Source of the DNA: Paracoccus sp. (in: a-proteobacteria) | Lineage (GTDB): Bacteria; Pseudomonadota; Alphaproteobacteria; Rhodobacterales; Rhodobacteraceae | Direction: 5' to 3' | Assembly (NCBI GenBank): GCA_030538425.1 | Contig: JAUNTZ010000006.1 | Coordinates: 1-64,000, forward strand | DNA: 64,000 nt | In this document: positions 42,085 to 50,542 of the stretch, in pieces | Numbering within the stretch: the stretch's first letter is position 1 | How the letters are laid out: each line of letters opens with the position of its first letter | Notes under the pieces: generated by a model | Seen by the model: the letters and a program-made list of their open reading frames with translations, nothing else | What the model was told of the DNA's origin: nothing | Database searches by the model: none | Translations under genes and position numbers: made by a program

Positions 42085-42888
42085 ATGACCGCCACCAACC
42101 TTGCCCAATCCGTCGGGCGCGAATTGCCCTTTCTGCGTCGCTATGCGCGCGCCCTGACCGGCAGCCAGAGCGCCGGCGACAATTACGCCGCCGCCACGCT
42201 TGAGGCGATCCTGGCCGACCGCTCGATGATTGAGGGCGACGATATCCGCATCGCGCTGTTCCGGGCTTTTCATGCGATCTGGTCCAGTTCGGGCCAGCCG
42301 GTGGCGGATGCCGATGGCGGCACGCGGGGTGCTGCGGCACAGGCGCATATGGCGCGGCTGACGCCCAATTCGCGTGAGGCGCTGTTGCTGCGCACGATTG
42401 AGGAAATGCGTTACGACCAGATTGCGCAGATCATGGGCGTTGACCAGGCTGAGGCTGAGGAACTTGTCCGCATCGCCCTGACCGAGATGGGCAGTGCCAT
42501 TCGCGGCAAGGTGATGGTGATCGAGGATGAGACGATCATCGCCATGGATCTCAAGGGTATCGTGCAGGCGATGGGCCATGACGTGACCGGCATCGCCCGC
42601 ACCCATAGCGCGGCGGTCAAGCTGGCGGGCGAAAAGCGGCCCGACCTCATTCTGGCCGATATTCAGCTGGCTGACGGTTCGTCCGGCATCGACGCGGTGA
42701 ACGAATTGCTGGCCGATATGGGCGATATTCCGGTGATCTTCATCACCGCCTTCCCGGAACGGCTGCTGACCGGCGACCGCCCCGAACCGGCCTTCCTGAT
42801 CTCAAAACCCTATTCCGAGGAACAGGTCAGCTCGGCGGTGTCGCAGGCGATGTTCTTTGCCTCGACCGAAGGGCTGGGCGCGGCCTGA
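42085..42888 (+). CDS. phyR: General stress response regulator PhyR
   Basis: 267-residue response regulator. Residues 1-135 form a sigma-like domain resembling EcfG that binds NepR (LPFLRRYARALTGSQ, LTPNSREALLLRTIEEMRYD). Residues 140-260 are a receiver with EDE near 147, D194-type LILADIQLADGSSGID and K in FLISKPYSEEQ. Phosphorylation opens the protein so it can capture NepR and free EcfG. It is divergent from nepR, 94 bp apart. Its stop codon overlaps the start of the next gene. Confidence 0.96.
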   Translation: MTATNLAQSVGRELPFLRRYARALTGSQSAGDNYAAATLEAILADRSMIEGDDIRIALFRAFHAIWSSSGQPVADADGGTRGAAAQAHMARLTPNSREALLLRTIEEMRYDQIAQIMGVDQAEAEELVRIALTEMGSAIRGKVMVIEDETIIAMDLKGIVQAMGHDVTGIARTHSAAVKLAGEKRPDLILADIQLADGSSGIDAVNELLADMGDIPVIFITAFPERLLTGDRPEPAFLISKPYSEEQVSSAVSQAMFFASTEGLGAA

Positions 42889-43988
42889 GCGATACGTTCG
42901 ACATCTTTCTGATCTGCGTGCCGGGGCTGGAAGCGGCCCTGGCCGATGAGGCGCGCGCGGCGGGCTTTGCCGCGCCGGTGGCGGTTCCGGGCGGGGTTGA
43001 GACGCGCGGCGGCTGGCCCGAGGTCTGGCGCGCGAACCTTGCCTTGCGCGGGGCGACGCGGGTTCTGGTCCGCATCGGCGCGTTCCGGGCGATGCATCTG
43101 GCGCAACTGGACAAGCGCGCCCGCAAGTTTCCGTGGCGCGACTTCCTGCGCCCCGAACTGCCGGTCAAGGTCGAGGCGAGTTGTCGCAAATCGCGCATCT
43201 ATCACGCGGGCGCGGCGGCGCAGCGGGTTGAGCGCGCGCTGCGTGAGGAGGCCGGGCTGAGCCTGTCGGACGATGGCGCAATCACCGTCAAGCTGCGGAT
43301 CGAGGACGATTTGTGCAGCATCAGCCTCGATACATCCGGCGATTCATTGCACCGGCGCGGCCATAAGGTCGCGGTGAACAAGGCGCCGATGCGTGAGACC
43401 ATGGCGGCGCTGTTCCTGCGCGAATGTGGTTACGGCGCGAATATGCCGGTGCTGGACCCGATGTGCGGCTCAGGCACATTCGTGATTGAGGCGGCTGAGA
43501 TGGCGGCGGGGCTTGCGCCCGGTCGCTCGCGCCGCTTTGCGTTTGAGGATTTTGCCAGTTTCGATGCCGCCCGCTGGCAGGCGATGAAAGAGGCGGTGAC
43601 GCCGCGCGCCACCGATCTGCGCTTTTACGGCAGCGACCGCGATGCGGGCGCGATCCGCATGAGCCAGCAGAATGCCGAACGCGCGGGCATCGCGGATCTG
43701 TGCCATTTCGCGACCCATCCCATCAGCGAACTGCAACGCCCCGAAGGTCCGCCCGGTCTGGTCATCGCCAACCCGCCTTATGGTGGCCGGATCGGCAACA
43801 AGAACCTGCTTTACGGGCTTTATGCCGCGATGGGTGAGGTGTTAAGGTCGCGCTTTGCCGGCTGGCGGGTGGGGATCGTCACCACCGAGGGCGGGCTGGC
43901 CCGCGCGATGGGACTGCCCTTTGCCGAGCCGGGGCCGTTTGTGGCCCATGGCGGGCTGAAGGTGCGGCTCTATCAAGCGGCGCTTTGA
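42885..43988 (+). CDS. THUMP-domain 23S rRNA methyltransferase (RlmL-like), likely CTG start
   Basis: About 367 residues. An N-terminal THUMP RNA-binding domain (LRPELPVKVEASCRKSRIYH) is joined to a SAM-dependent methyltransferase with LDPMCGSGTFVIEAA and catalytic NPPY (296-299). It resembles the N-terminal half of E. coli RlmL. A GTG at 42918 is the first standard start, but conserved family residues (DTFDIFLICVPGLE) are encoded before it. The only plausible start upstream is CTG at 42885, overlapping the phyR stop as CTGA in place of ATGA. Confidence 0.85.
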   Translation: MSDTFDIFLICVPGLEAALADEARAAGFAAPVAVPGGVETRGGWPEVWRANLALRGATRVLVRIGAFRAMHLAQLDKRARKFPWRDFLRPELPVKVEASCRKSRIYHAGAAAQRVERALREEAGLSLSDDGAITVKLRIEDDLCSISLDTSGDSLHRRGHKVAVNKAPMRETMAALFLRECGYGANMPVLDPMCGSGTFVIEAAEMAAGLAPGRSRRFAFEDFASFDAARWQAMKEAVTPRATDLRFYGSDRDAGAIRMSQQNAERAGIADLCHFATHPISELQRPEGPPGLVIANPPYGGRIGNKNLLYGLYAAMGEVLRSRFAGWRVGIVTTEGGLARAMGLPFAEPGPFVAHGGLKVRLYQAAL

Positions 43989-44872
43989 TCTGCCTCGGAC
44001 GTAAGCTCAGCCACTACGGCGCGACGCGCGGCGCGGGCGGCGTTGATGCGGCGGCGGCGGGCCAGCTCAACATTGATCACCGCGCCCAGCATGACCGAAA
44101 ACCCGGCCAGATAGAACCACATCAACAGCGCCACCACCGCCCCGATTGAGCCGTAAATACGGTTATAGCTGTCGAACTGCGCCAGATAGGCCGAAAACCC
44201 GATCGAGGCCGCCGCCCATGCCAAGGCGGCAATCAGTGAGCCCCAGGTGAACACCGAGGTGCGCGGGGTTTTGACGTTCGGGCCATAGCGATAAAGAATG
44301 CCGATGCCGATCAGCACGATCAGGAACATCGCCGCCCATGGCAGACCGCCCACCAGCCAGGTGCGCAGCGGGCCGAAGGTCAGGAAGTTGATCGCCAGCG
44401 GCAGAATAACGATGGTTGCCAGCCCCAAAAGCACCACGCCGACAATGGCCAGCGTCAGGATATAGGCCAGAATAAAGCCCATGATTGTGGAATGCGACCG
44501 CACCCCATGCGCCGCGTTGAGCCCACGGACAAGCGCATCGACCCCGGCCCGCGCGGCGACGGTGGCAATCAGGATCGACAGGACCGAAGCCCAGCCGATT
44601 TGCGTGCGCCCGCCCTCGGTCAGCGCATCGACCTGCACCAGCAGGATATCGGCGGCCTGATCGGGAATGAACTCACGCGCGACATCGACATAGGTCAGGA
44701 TCACATGCGGGTCGGACCACAGCCCCCAAAGCGTGATGATCGCCGTCAGACCGGGAAAGACCGCCACCATCGCATAAAAGCCCACGCCCGCGGCAATCAG
44801 GCTCATATGGATCTTGTCCATCCTCTCGAACACCGAGGACATGAATTGCCAGATATCGCGCAGCCGTTCCAT
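43973..44872 (-). CDS. YihY/BrkB-type inner membrane protein
   Basis: 299-residue YihY/virulence factor BrkB family protein with about six membrane helices. Family landmarks are AAGVGFYAMVAVFPGLTAII near residue 30, GWASVLSILIATVAARAGVDALVRGLNAA in the middle, and SIGAVVALLMWFYLAGFSVMLGAVINVEL near the end. The tail is arginine/alanine rich. A role as a transporter or channel has been proposed for the family but is not established. It is convergent with the methyltransferase gene, with a 16 bp overlap of the ends. Confidence 0.9.
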   Translation of the reverse strand: MERLRDIWQFMSSVFERMDKIHMSLIAAGVGFYAMVAVFPGLTAIITLWGLWSDPHVILTYVDVAREFIPDQAADILLVQVDALTEGGRTQIGWASVLSILIATVAARAGVDALVRGLNAAHGVRSHSTIMGFILAYILTLAIVGVVLLGLATIVILPLAINFLTFGPLRTWLVGGLPWAAMFLIVLIGIGILYRYGPNVKTPRTSVFTWGSLIAALAWAAASIGFSAYLAQFDSYNRIYGSIGAVVALLMWFYLAGFSVMLGAVINVELARRRRINAARAARRAVVAELTSEADQSAA

Positions 44873-44923
44873 CTGTCCCCCAGCGTGGTATTTTGCGAAA
44901 ACTGGCCCGAACCGGCGGCGGGA

Positions 44924-45616
44924 TCAACCCTTGCCGTAACGCCGCCAAAGCGCATTTTCACCAAGCCCCTCGACAAAGGCGGCATGGGCGGTGGCCTCAG
45001 CTTCGGTCAGGCGCGAAGGAAGGGGCGCAGGGCGGGTTGCGCGGGGGCGTTCGCCCGTCTGTGGCCCCTCGCCCTGCGGGCGGTCCAGCACCAGATCGGG
45101 CTGACGGCCACCGACCAGTTCCAGATAGACCTCGGCCAGCAATTCGCTGTCCAGAAGCGCGCCGTGCAGCGTCCGGTTCGAGTTGTCGATGCCAAAGCGG
45201 CGGCACAGCGCATCCAGTGTGTTCTGCGCGCCCGGAAAGCGGGTCCGCGCGATCATCAGCGTATCAAGCGCCCGCCCCATGCCGATGGCGGGCAGGCCCG
45301 CGCGGGTCAGCTCGGCGTCCAGAAAGCCGATGTCAAAGCTGGCATTATGGATAACCAGCTTGGAATCGGGGCCGATGAACTTGACGAACTCAGCGGCGAT
45401 CTCGGCAAAGCGGGGCTTGTCGGAGAGAAACTCGGATGAGAGGCCATGCACGCGGAACGCATCCTCGGGCATGTCGCGTTCGGGGTTGATATATTGGTGA
45501 TAGGTCTTGCCGGTGGGCAGGTGGTTCAGCAGCTCAACCGCGCCGATTTCGACGATGCGGTCGCCATCATCATGGCGGAAGCCGGTCGTTTCGGTGTCCA
45601 GAACGATCTCACGCAT
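44924..45616 (-). CDS. dnaQ: DNA polymerase III epsilon subunit (proofreading exonuclease)
   Basis: 230-residue 3'-5' exonuclease. The DEDDh residues lie in IVLDTETTGF (Exo I), KLVIHNASFDIGFLD (Exo II) and LHGALLDSELLAEVYLEL (Exo III His/Asp). The C-terminal tail after residue 180 is the polymerase-binding part. It overlaps coaE by eight bases and is the last of the aroE-coaE-dnaQ run that starts at the putative origin. Confidence 0.96.
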   Translation of the reverse strand: MREIVLDTETTGFRHDDGDRIVEIGAVELLNHLPTGKTYHQYINPERDMPEDAFRVHGLSSEFLSDKPRFAEIAAEFVKFIGPDSKLVIHNASFDIGFLDAELTRAGLPAIGMGRALDTLMIARTRFPGAQNTLDALCRRFGIDNSNRTLHGALLDSELLAEVYLELVGGRQPDLVLDRPQGEGPQTGERPRATRPAPLPSRLTEAEATAHAAFVEGLGENALWRRYGKG

Positions 45617-46202
45617 GGCGGGCCTCGATTTCGGTGCAAATGGCGGCGACGGCGGCGCGGGCCGCGTCCGGCGTGTCGGTCGGGATCACCCAATCGGCGC
45701 GGGCGCGCTTTTCGGCATCGGGCATCTGCCGCGACAGGATCATGTCAAGCGCCGCATTGGTCATGCCGGGCCGCGCCAGAACGCGGGCGCGCTGCGTCGC
45801 GGCGTCGGTCGAGACCACCGCCACCCCATCCATCGCCGCCTCCGCGCCGGTTTCAAAGAGCAGCGGAATATCCAGAACCGCGATCCGCACCCCCTCGCGC
45901 CGGGCCTGATCCAGAAATGCCGCGCGATCCGCCGCGACAAGGGGATGCACAATCTTTTCAAGGCGTTGCAGCGCGTCGGGCGCGGCGGCGAGCGCGGTTT
46001 TCAGCGCCTCACGGTCGATTGCATCATTGCGGAGCGCGTTCGGAAAGGCTTCGCCCACAGGCCCGACCGCCGCGCCGCCTTGTCCGTAAAGCCGGTGCAC
46101 CGCCGCGTCGGCATCCCAGAGCGCCGCGCCATGTTCGGCAAAGATCCGGGCGGTGGTCGATTTGCCCATGCCGATGGAGCCGGTCAGACCAAGGCGGAAC
46201 AT
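45609..46202 (-). CDS. coaE: Dephospho-CoA kinase
   Basis: 197-residue enzyme for the last step of coenzyme A synthesis. The P-loop is GLTGSIGMGKST (about 6-17), followed by ALWDADAAVHRLYG (catalytic aspartate), FPNAL and DIPLLFETGAE. A GTG three bases earlier is in frame. The ATG at 46202 overlaps the aroE stop (TGATG) and is preferred. It overlaps dnaQ at the other end, so aroE-coaE-dnaQ is one tightly packed operon. Confidence 0.96.
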   Translation of the reverse strand: MFRLGLTGSIGMGKSTTARIFAEHGAALWDADAAVHRLYGQGGAAVGPVGEAFPNALRNDAIDREALKTALAAAPDALQRLEKIVHPLVAADRAAFLDQARREGVRIAVLDIPLLFETGAEAAMDGVAVVSTDAATQRARVLARPGMTNAALDMILSRQMPDAEKRARADWVIPTDTPDAARAAVAAICTEIEARHA

Positions 46203-47059
46203 CACAGCACGGCCTGGCGGGTGGCGGCATCGACCTCAGGCCTGCGCCCAAACCAGCGTTCGAACCCCGGCACCGCCTGATGGAGCAGCATGCCCAGACC
46301 ATCGACGACCTGACAGCCGCGCGCCTGCGCCTCGGCCAGAAACTCGGTCATCAGGGGGGTATAGACCAGATCGGTGACGAGCGTCTCGGGCGACAGAGCG
46401 TCAAGCGGAAGGCGCAAAGGTGGCTGGCCCTCCATCCCCATCGAGGTTGAGTTGACGAGCGTATGCGCGCCCTCGATCATGTTGCCCGCCTGCGCCCAGT
46501 CATAGACCACGACGCGGGCGCCGAACTCAGCCTTGATCTGGTCGGCGCGGATGCGGGTGCGGTTGGCGATGCGCAACTCAGTCACGCCGGCCTCAAGGAG
46601 TGAGGCCACCACCGCCCGCGCGGCCCCACCCGCGCCGATCACCGCCGCCGGGCCAAGCGCCGGAATCCAGTCCGGTGCGTTTTGTTCAAGATTGGCGATG
46701 AAGCCGTAACCGTCTGTATTATCGGCGTGAATCGTTCCATCAGGCCGAAAGATCAGCGTATTTGCCGCCCCGATCAGCGCGGCGCGGTCGGTGACGATAT
46801 CGGCCAGCGCCAGCACCGCCTCTTTATGCGGGATGGTGACATTCGCGCCGACAAAGCCAAGCCGAGGCAGGCTGCGCAGCGAGGCCGCCAGATGTTCCGG
46901 CTGCACCGCCAGCGGAACGTAATGCCCCGCAATCCCGTAGGTTTTCAGCCAATGGCCATGCAGGCGCGGCGAGCGGGAATGCGCAATCGGCCAGCCGATC
47001 ACCCCGGCAAGGGGGGCGTGATGGGGGGGTTTGATGTCACTTGGCTGGCTCATGTTCAA
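46202..47059 (-). CDS. aroE: Shikimate dehydrogenase (biosynthetic)
   Basis: 285-residue NADPH-dependent enzyme of aromatic amino acid synthesis. It begins near VIGWPIAHSRSPRLHGHWL (shikimate site), with catalytic lysine in NVTIPHKEAV, NTDGYGFIANLE, the Rossmann loop IGAGGAARAVVASL, NRTRIRAD (NADP contact) and a GLGMLLHQAVPGFE end. It is the housekeeping copy; the paralogue near 8 kb belongs to a catabolic cluster. It starts at the edge of the putative oriC and points away from it. Confidence 0.96.
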   Translation of the reverse strand: MNMSQPSDIKPPHHAPLAGVIGWPIAHSRSPRLHGHWLKTYGIAGHYVPLAVQPEHLAASLRSLPRLGFVGANVTIPHKEAVLALADIVTDRAALIGAANTLIFRPDGTIHADNTDGYGFIANLEQNAPDWIPALGPAAVIGAGGAARAVVASLLEAGVTELRIANRTRIRADQIKAEFGARVVVYDWAQAGNMIEGAHTLVNSTSMGMEGQPPLRLPLDALSPETLVTDLVYTPLMTEFLAEAQARGCQVVDGLGMLLHQAVPGFERWFGRRPEVDAATRQAVL

Positions 47060-47439
47060 TTTGATAGCGCGGGCCGCGGAGCGTTGAAAGGGCCTTATGC
47101 GTCGCTGCTGGGGGTGGTTCTGTGGGTGAGCCTGTGGACAATCCTGTGGGTGAGTATGGGCGGGCTGAGGGCGGTGGATAAGGGGGCGGAACCTACCCGG
47201 AACCGCGGCAAAACATCCACATGGGATATGTCCGCGACAGCTATCCTCAGCCTGGGGACAGTTTGGTTTCCTATCTCTAATACCATGAATATGAAAGGTA
47301 AAATCGTGATGATGTGGGGCTTCTTCTGTGGATAGTCTGGGGACAACCGGGTTATCCCGATATCAACAGGGCTTACATCATCATCTATTCTTTCTTTCTT
47401 TTATATTATTTAAGAGAGGGGCGGTAAGAAGGTGGCACC
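47060..47439. other. Putative chromosomal replication origin (oriC)
   Basis: 380 bp without a convincing gene, between aroE (leftward) and hemJ (rightward). DnaA-box-like 9-mers cluster here. One-mismatch versions of TTATCCACA (read on either strand) are TGTGGACAA (47133), GGTGGATAA (47173) and TGTGGATAG (47327). Weaker ones include TGTGGGTGA (47121 and 47145), ACATCCACA (47213), TGGGGACAA (47338) and TTATCCCGA (47352). A pyrimidine/AT-rich tract (about 47373-47415) fits an unwinding element. Genes on both flanks run away from it, parS sites lie 3-5 kb to the right, and the gene order matches alphaproteobacterial origin regions. Confidence 0.72.
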
Positions 47440-47886
47440 ATGTCGGGCATATTGGCGGTTCTTTATCCTTGGGTGAAAGCGGTTCATATCATGGCCGTGC
47501 TGTCATGGATGGCCGGGCTGTTCTATCTGCCCCGGCTTTATGTTTACCATGCTGAGCGCGGGCAGACGGGGGTTGAGCCTGCGGCGTCTTTCCTGATCAT
47601 GGAGGACAAGCTGATGCGGGTGATCATGGCGCCTGCGATGGGGGTGACATGGATTGCGGGCATCCTGCTGGTGCTGACGCCCGGCATTGTCGATTTCTCG
47701 ATGATCTGGCCCTGGACGAAGATGGTTGGCGTTCTGGGGATGAGCTGGTTTCATTCCTATTTGCGCGGTCAGCGGCAGGCTCTGGCCGAGGGCCGGGGGT
47801 TGAGCGGGCGCAGCTATCGGTTGCTCAATGAGGTGCCGACGGTGCTGATGATCGTGATTGTCGTCTCGGTGGTGGTGAAGTTCTGA
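47440..47886 (+). CDS. hemJ: Protoporphyrinogen oxidase HemJ
   Basis: 148-residue membrane protein of the HemJ (UPF0093/CopD-like) family, which oxidises protoporphyrinogen IX in haem synthesis. Four helices are visible. Conserved residues include the histidine in AVHIMAVLSWMAGLFYLPRLYVYH, GVTWIAGILLVLTPG, and W/H in WTKMVGVLGMSWFHSYL. An AAGAAGG sequence precedes the ATG. It is the first rightward gene after the putative origin; relatives usually keep it next to rho or hemE. Confidence 0.92.
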   Translation: MSGILAVLYPWVKAVHIMAVLSWMAGLFYLPRLYVYHAERGQTGVEPAASFLIMEDKLMRVIMAPAMGVTWIAGILLVLTPGIVDFSMIWPWTKMVGVLGMSWFHSYLRGQRQALAEGRGLSGRSYRLLNEVPTVLMIVIVVSVVVKF

Positions 47887-47892
47887 GCGATT

Positions 47893-47990
47893 GACTTTTG
47901 CGGTGATCTGGATTAGGTGGCGGGCAAGCCCCCGCCGTCCGGCGCCGGGATTTCCACGACATTCAGGTGACGGCCCCGGTTGAAGGGGCC
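47893..47990 (+). promoter_or_regulatory. Promoter-like sequence and leader hairpin of rho
   Basis: TTGACT (47893) with a weak TTAGGT about 16 bases on resembles a housekeeping promoter. A GGCCCC / GGGGCC hairpin with a seven-base loop (47972-47990) lies 19 bases before the rho ATG. It could affect ribosome access or attenuation. Confidence 0.35.
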
Positions 47991-48009
47991 TGTCCGTATT
48001 GGTGAACAG

Positions 48010-49281
48010 ATGAGCGAAGAGCGTTTGAACCTGTCCGATCTCAAGGCGAAAAGTCCCAAGGATCTTCTGGCGATGGCCGAGGAATGGGAGATCGAGAACG
48101 CCTCGACCATGCGTAAGGGCGAGATGATGTTCTCGATCCTGAAAGAGCATGCCGAGGAAGGGTTCGAAATTGGCGGCGATGGTGTGCTGGAGGTGGTGCA
48201 GGACGGGTTCGGCTTTCTGCGCTCACCCGAGGCGAACTATCTGCCGGGGCCTGACGACATCTATGTCAGCCCGGATATGATCCGGCAGCACAGTCTGCGC
48301 ACCGGCGACACGGTCGAAGGTGTAATCCGCGCGCCCGGCGAGAATGAGCGTTACTTTGCACTGACCAAGGTCGAGCGGATCAATTTCGAGGACCCCGAAC
48401 GCGCGCGTCACAAGGTGGCGTTTGATAACCTCACCCCGCTTTATCCCAATGAGCGGCTGAAGATGGAGATCGAGGACCCGACGATCAAGGATCGCTCGGC
48501 CCGGATCATTGATCTGGTCGCGCCCATCGGCAAGGGGCAGCGCTCGCTGATCGTGGCACCGCCGCGCACGGGTAAAACGGTGCTTTTGCAGAATATCGCG
48601 TCCAGCATCGAGAAGAACCATCCCGAATGTTATCTGATCGTGCTGCTGATCGACGAGCGGCCCGAAGAGGTGACGGATATGCAGCGCTCGGTCAAGGGTG
48701 AGGTGGTGTCATCGACCTTTGATGAGCCTGCGACGCGCCATGTTGCCGTGTCCGAAATGGTGATCGAGAAGGCCAAGCGGCTGGTTGAGCATAAGCGCGA
48801 TGTGGTGATTTTGCTTGATTCGATCACGCGTTTGGGCCGGGCGTTCAACACGGTTGTGCCGTCCTCGGGCAAGGTTTTGACCGGGGGGGTGGATGCCAAT
48901 GCGTTGCAACGGCCCAAGCGTTTCTTTGGTGCGGCGCGGAACATCGAAGAGGGTGGCTCGCTCACCATTATTGCGACGGCGCTGATCGATACCGGCTCAC
49001 GCATGGATGAGGTGATCTTTGAAGAGTTCAAGGGCACCGGCAATAGCGAGATCGTTCTGGATCGCAAGGTCGCGGATAAGCGGGTCTTCCCGGCGATGGA
49101 TATTCTCAAATCCGGCACGCGGAAGGAAGAATTGCTTGTCGATTCCAAGGATCTGCAGAAGACTTACCTGCTGCGCCGGATCCTGAACCCGATGGGGACG
49201 ACCGACGCGATCGAGTTCCTGATTTCCAAGCTGAAGCAGACCAAGAACAATGCCGAGTTCTTTGACTCGATGAACGCCTGA
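48010..49281 (+). CDS. rho: Transcription termination factor Rho
   Basis: 423-residue hexameric RNA helicase. The N-terminal helical domain starts [19 protein letters not shown]. The cold-shock-like RNA-binding fold has [22 protein letters not shown]. Walker A is [16 protein letters not shown] and Walker [16 protein letters not shown], with the Q/R-loop region [20 protein letters not shown]. Length is normal. An earlier in-frame ATG at 47980 overlaps the leader hairpin; 48010 gives the conserved N-terminus. Confidence 0.97.
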   Translation: MSEERLNLSDLKAKSPKDLLAMAEEWEIENASTMRKGEMMFSILKEHAEEGFEIGGDGVLEVVQDGFGFLRSPEANYLPGPDDIYVSPDMIRQHSLRTGDTVEGVIRAPGENERYFALTKVERINFEDPERARHKVAFDNLTPLYPNERLKMEIEDPTIKDRSARIIDLVAPIGKGQRSLIVAPPRTGKTVLLQNIASSIEKNHPECYLIVLLIDERPEEVTDMQRSVKGEVVSSTFDEPATRHVAVSEMVIEKAKRLVEHKRDVVILLDSITRLGRAFNTVVPSSGKVLTGGVDANALQRPKRFFGAARNIEEGGSLTIIATALIDTGSRMDEVIFEEFKGTGNSEIVLDRKVADKRVFPAMDILKSGTRKEELLVDSKDLQKTYLLRRILNPMGTTDAIEFLISKLKQTKNNAEFFDSMNA

Positions 49282-49291
49282 CGGGGATCTG

Positions 49292-50536
49292 ATGGACACG
49301 ATTTTCGCTGAGGCGACTCCGGTCGGACGTGGCGGCGTGTCCGTGATTCGCCTGAGCGGGCCCGAGGCGCGGCGCATGGCTGAGGCTTTGGCCGGGGGGC
49401 TGCCGGAGCCGCGCTACGCCTATTTTCGCGCGCTGCGTGATGCGGGTGAGTTGATTGACCACGCATTGGTTCTTTGGTTCGCAGCGGGGGCGAGCTTTAC
49501 CGGCGAGGAAGCGGCCGAATTGCAGCTGCACGGTGCGCCGGTGGTGGTGCGCCGGGTGGCTGATGCGTTGCGTGCGATGGGGGCGCGCGATGCGGAGGCG
49601 GGTGAGTTCACGCTCCGCTCATTCATGGCGGGGCGGATGAATCTGGCGGAGGTCGAGGGACTGTCGGACCTGCTTGCCGCCGAAACTGAGGCGCAGCGGC
49701 GCCAGGCGGTTGCGCTGGCGGATGGTGCCCTGGGTCGGCTGGTTGAGAGCTGGCGGGCGGATCTGGTGCAGGCGGGGGCGATGCTGACAGCGGCGATTGA
49801 TTTCGTCGATGAAGAGATCCCGGATGATGTGGCGGTTGGCGTGGCCGGGATCATGGCGCGGGTGCGTGCGTCGATTGACGGCCAGCTTGCGGGCTTTCCC
49901 GCGGCAGATCGGCTGCGGCACGGGTTTAGCGTTGCGATTGTCGGGCCGCCGAATGCCGGGAAGTCGTCCTTGCTGAATTATATCGCGCAGCGGGAACTGG
50001 CGATTGTCACCGATATCCCCGGGACGACCCGCGATGTGGTCGAGTATCACGCGGATCTGCGCGGGCTTCCGGTGAGCTTTCTGGACACGGCGGGCATTCG
50101 GGAGACGGATGACGCGGTGGAACAGATTGGCGTGACGCGGGCGCTTGAACGTGCGAGTGATGCCGATTTGCGGGTGTTTCTGGGCGCGGTTGATGGGGTT
50201 GCGGTGCGGGATGAGGATATCATCACGCGGTCCAAGGGTGACCTGACCGGCGAGGCGGGTGCGATATCTGCGACGACGGGCCAGGGCATGGCCGAACTGC
50301 TGGATCAGGTCTATGATATCCTCTCTCAGCGCATGTCATCGGCGGGTCTGGTCGTGTCAGGGCGGCAGGCGAAGGAGTTGAAGACGGCCTCGGCTGCGTT
50401 GGTGCCCTCGGATGAGCCCGAGATTGCGTCGGAGAATATCCGCCGCGCGCTGCATTCTTTGGCGCGGCTTATTGGATCGGTCGATGCGGAGGACTATCTT
50501 GACGTGGTGTTCTCGTCGTTCTGCATTGGTAAATAG
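49292..50536 (+). CDS. mnmE: tRNA modification GTPase MnmE
   Basis: 414-residue GTPase that, with MnmG, makes 5-carboxymethylaminomethyl-uridine in tRNA wobble positions. The N-terminal formyl-THF domain starts MDTIFAEATPVGRGGVSVIRLSG. The G domain has GPPNAGKSSLLN (G1), DIPGTTRD (G2) and DTAGIRETDD (G3). G4 is degenerate: TRSKGDL, with Ser in place of the usual Asn. The C-terminus is FSSFCIGK with the essential cysteine. It is slightly shorter than E. coli MnmE. mnmG follows after six bases. Confidence 0.95.
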   Translation: MDTIFAEATPVGRGGVSVIRLSGPEARRMAEALAGGLPEPRYAYFRALRDAGELIDHALVLWFAAGASFTGEEAAELQLHGAPVVVRRVADALRAMGARDAEAGEFTLRSFMAGRMNLAEVEGLSDLLAAETEAQRRQAVALADGALGRLVESWRADLVQAGAMLTAAIDFVDEEIPDDVAVGVAGIMARVRASIDGQLAGFPAADRLRHGFSVAIVGPPNAGKSSLLNYIAQRELAIVTDIPGTTRDVVEYHADLRGLPVSFLDTAGIRETDDAVEQIGVTRALERASDADLRVFLGAVDGVAVRDEDIITRSKGDLTGEAGAISATTGQGMAELLDQVYDILSQRMSSAGLVVSGRQAKELKTASAALVPSDEPEIASENIRRALHSLARLIGSVDAEDYLDVVFSSFCIGK

Positions 50537-50542
50537 GATTGG

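Noticed and set aside
47095..47346. 83-codon minus-strand frame in the origin gap
   Set aside because: No ribosome-binding site, no recognisable family, and it covers the DnaA-box cluster.
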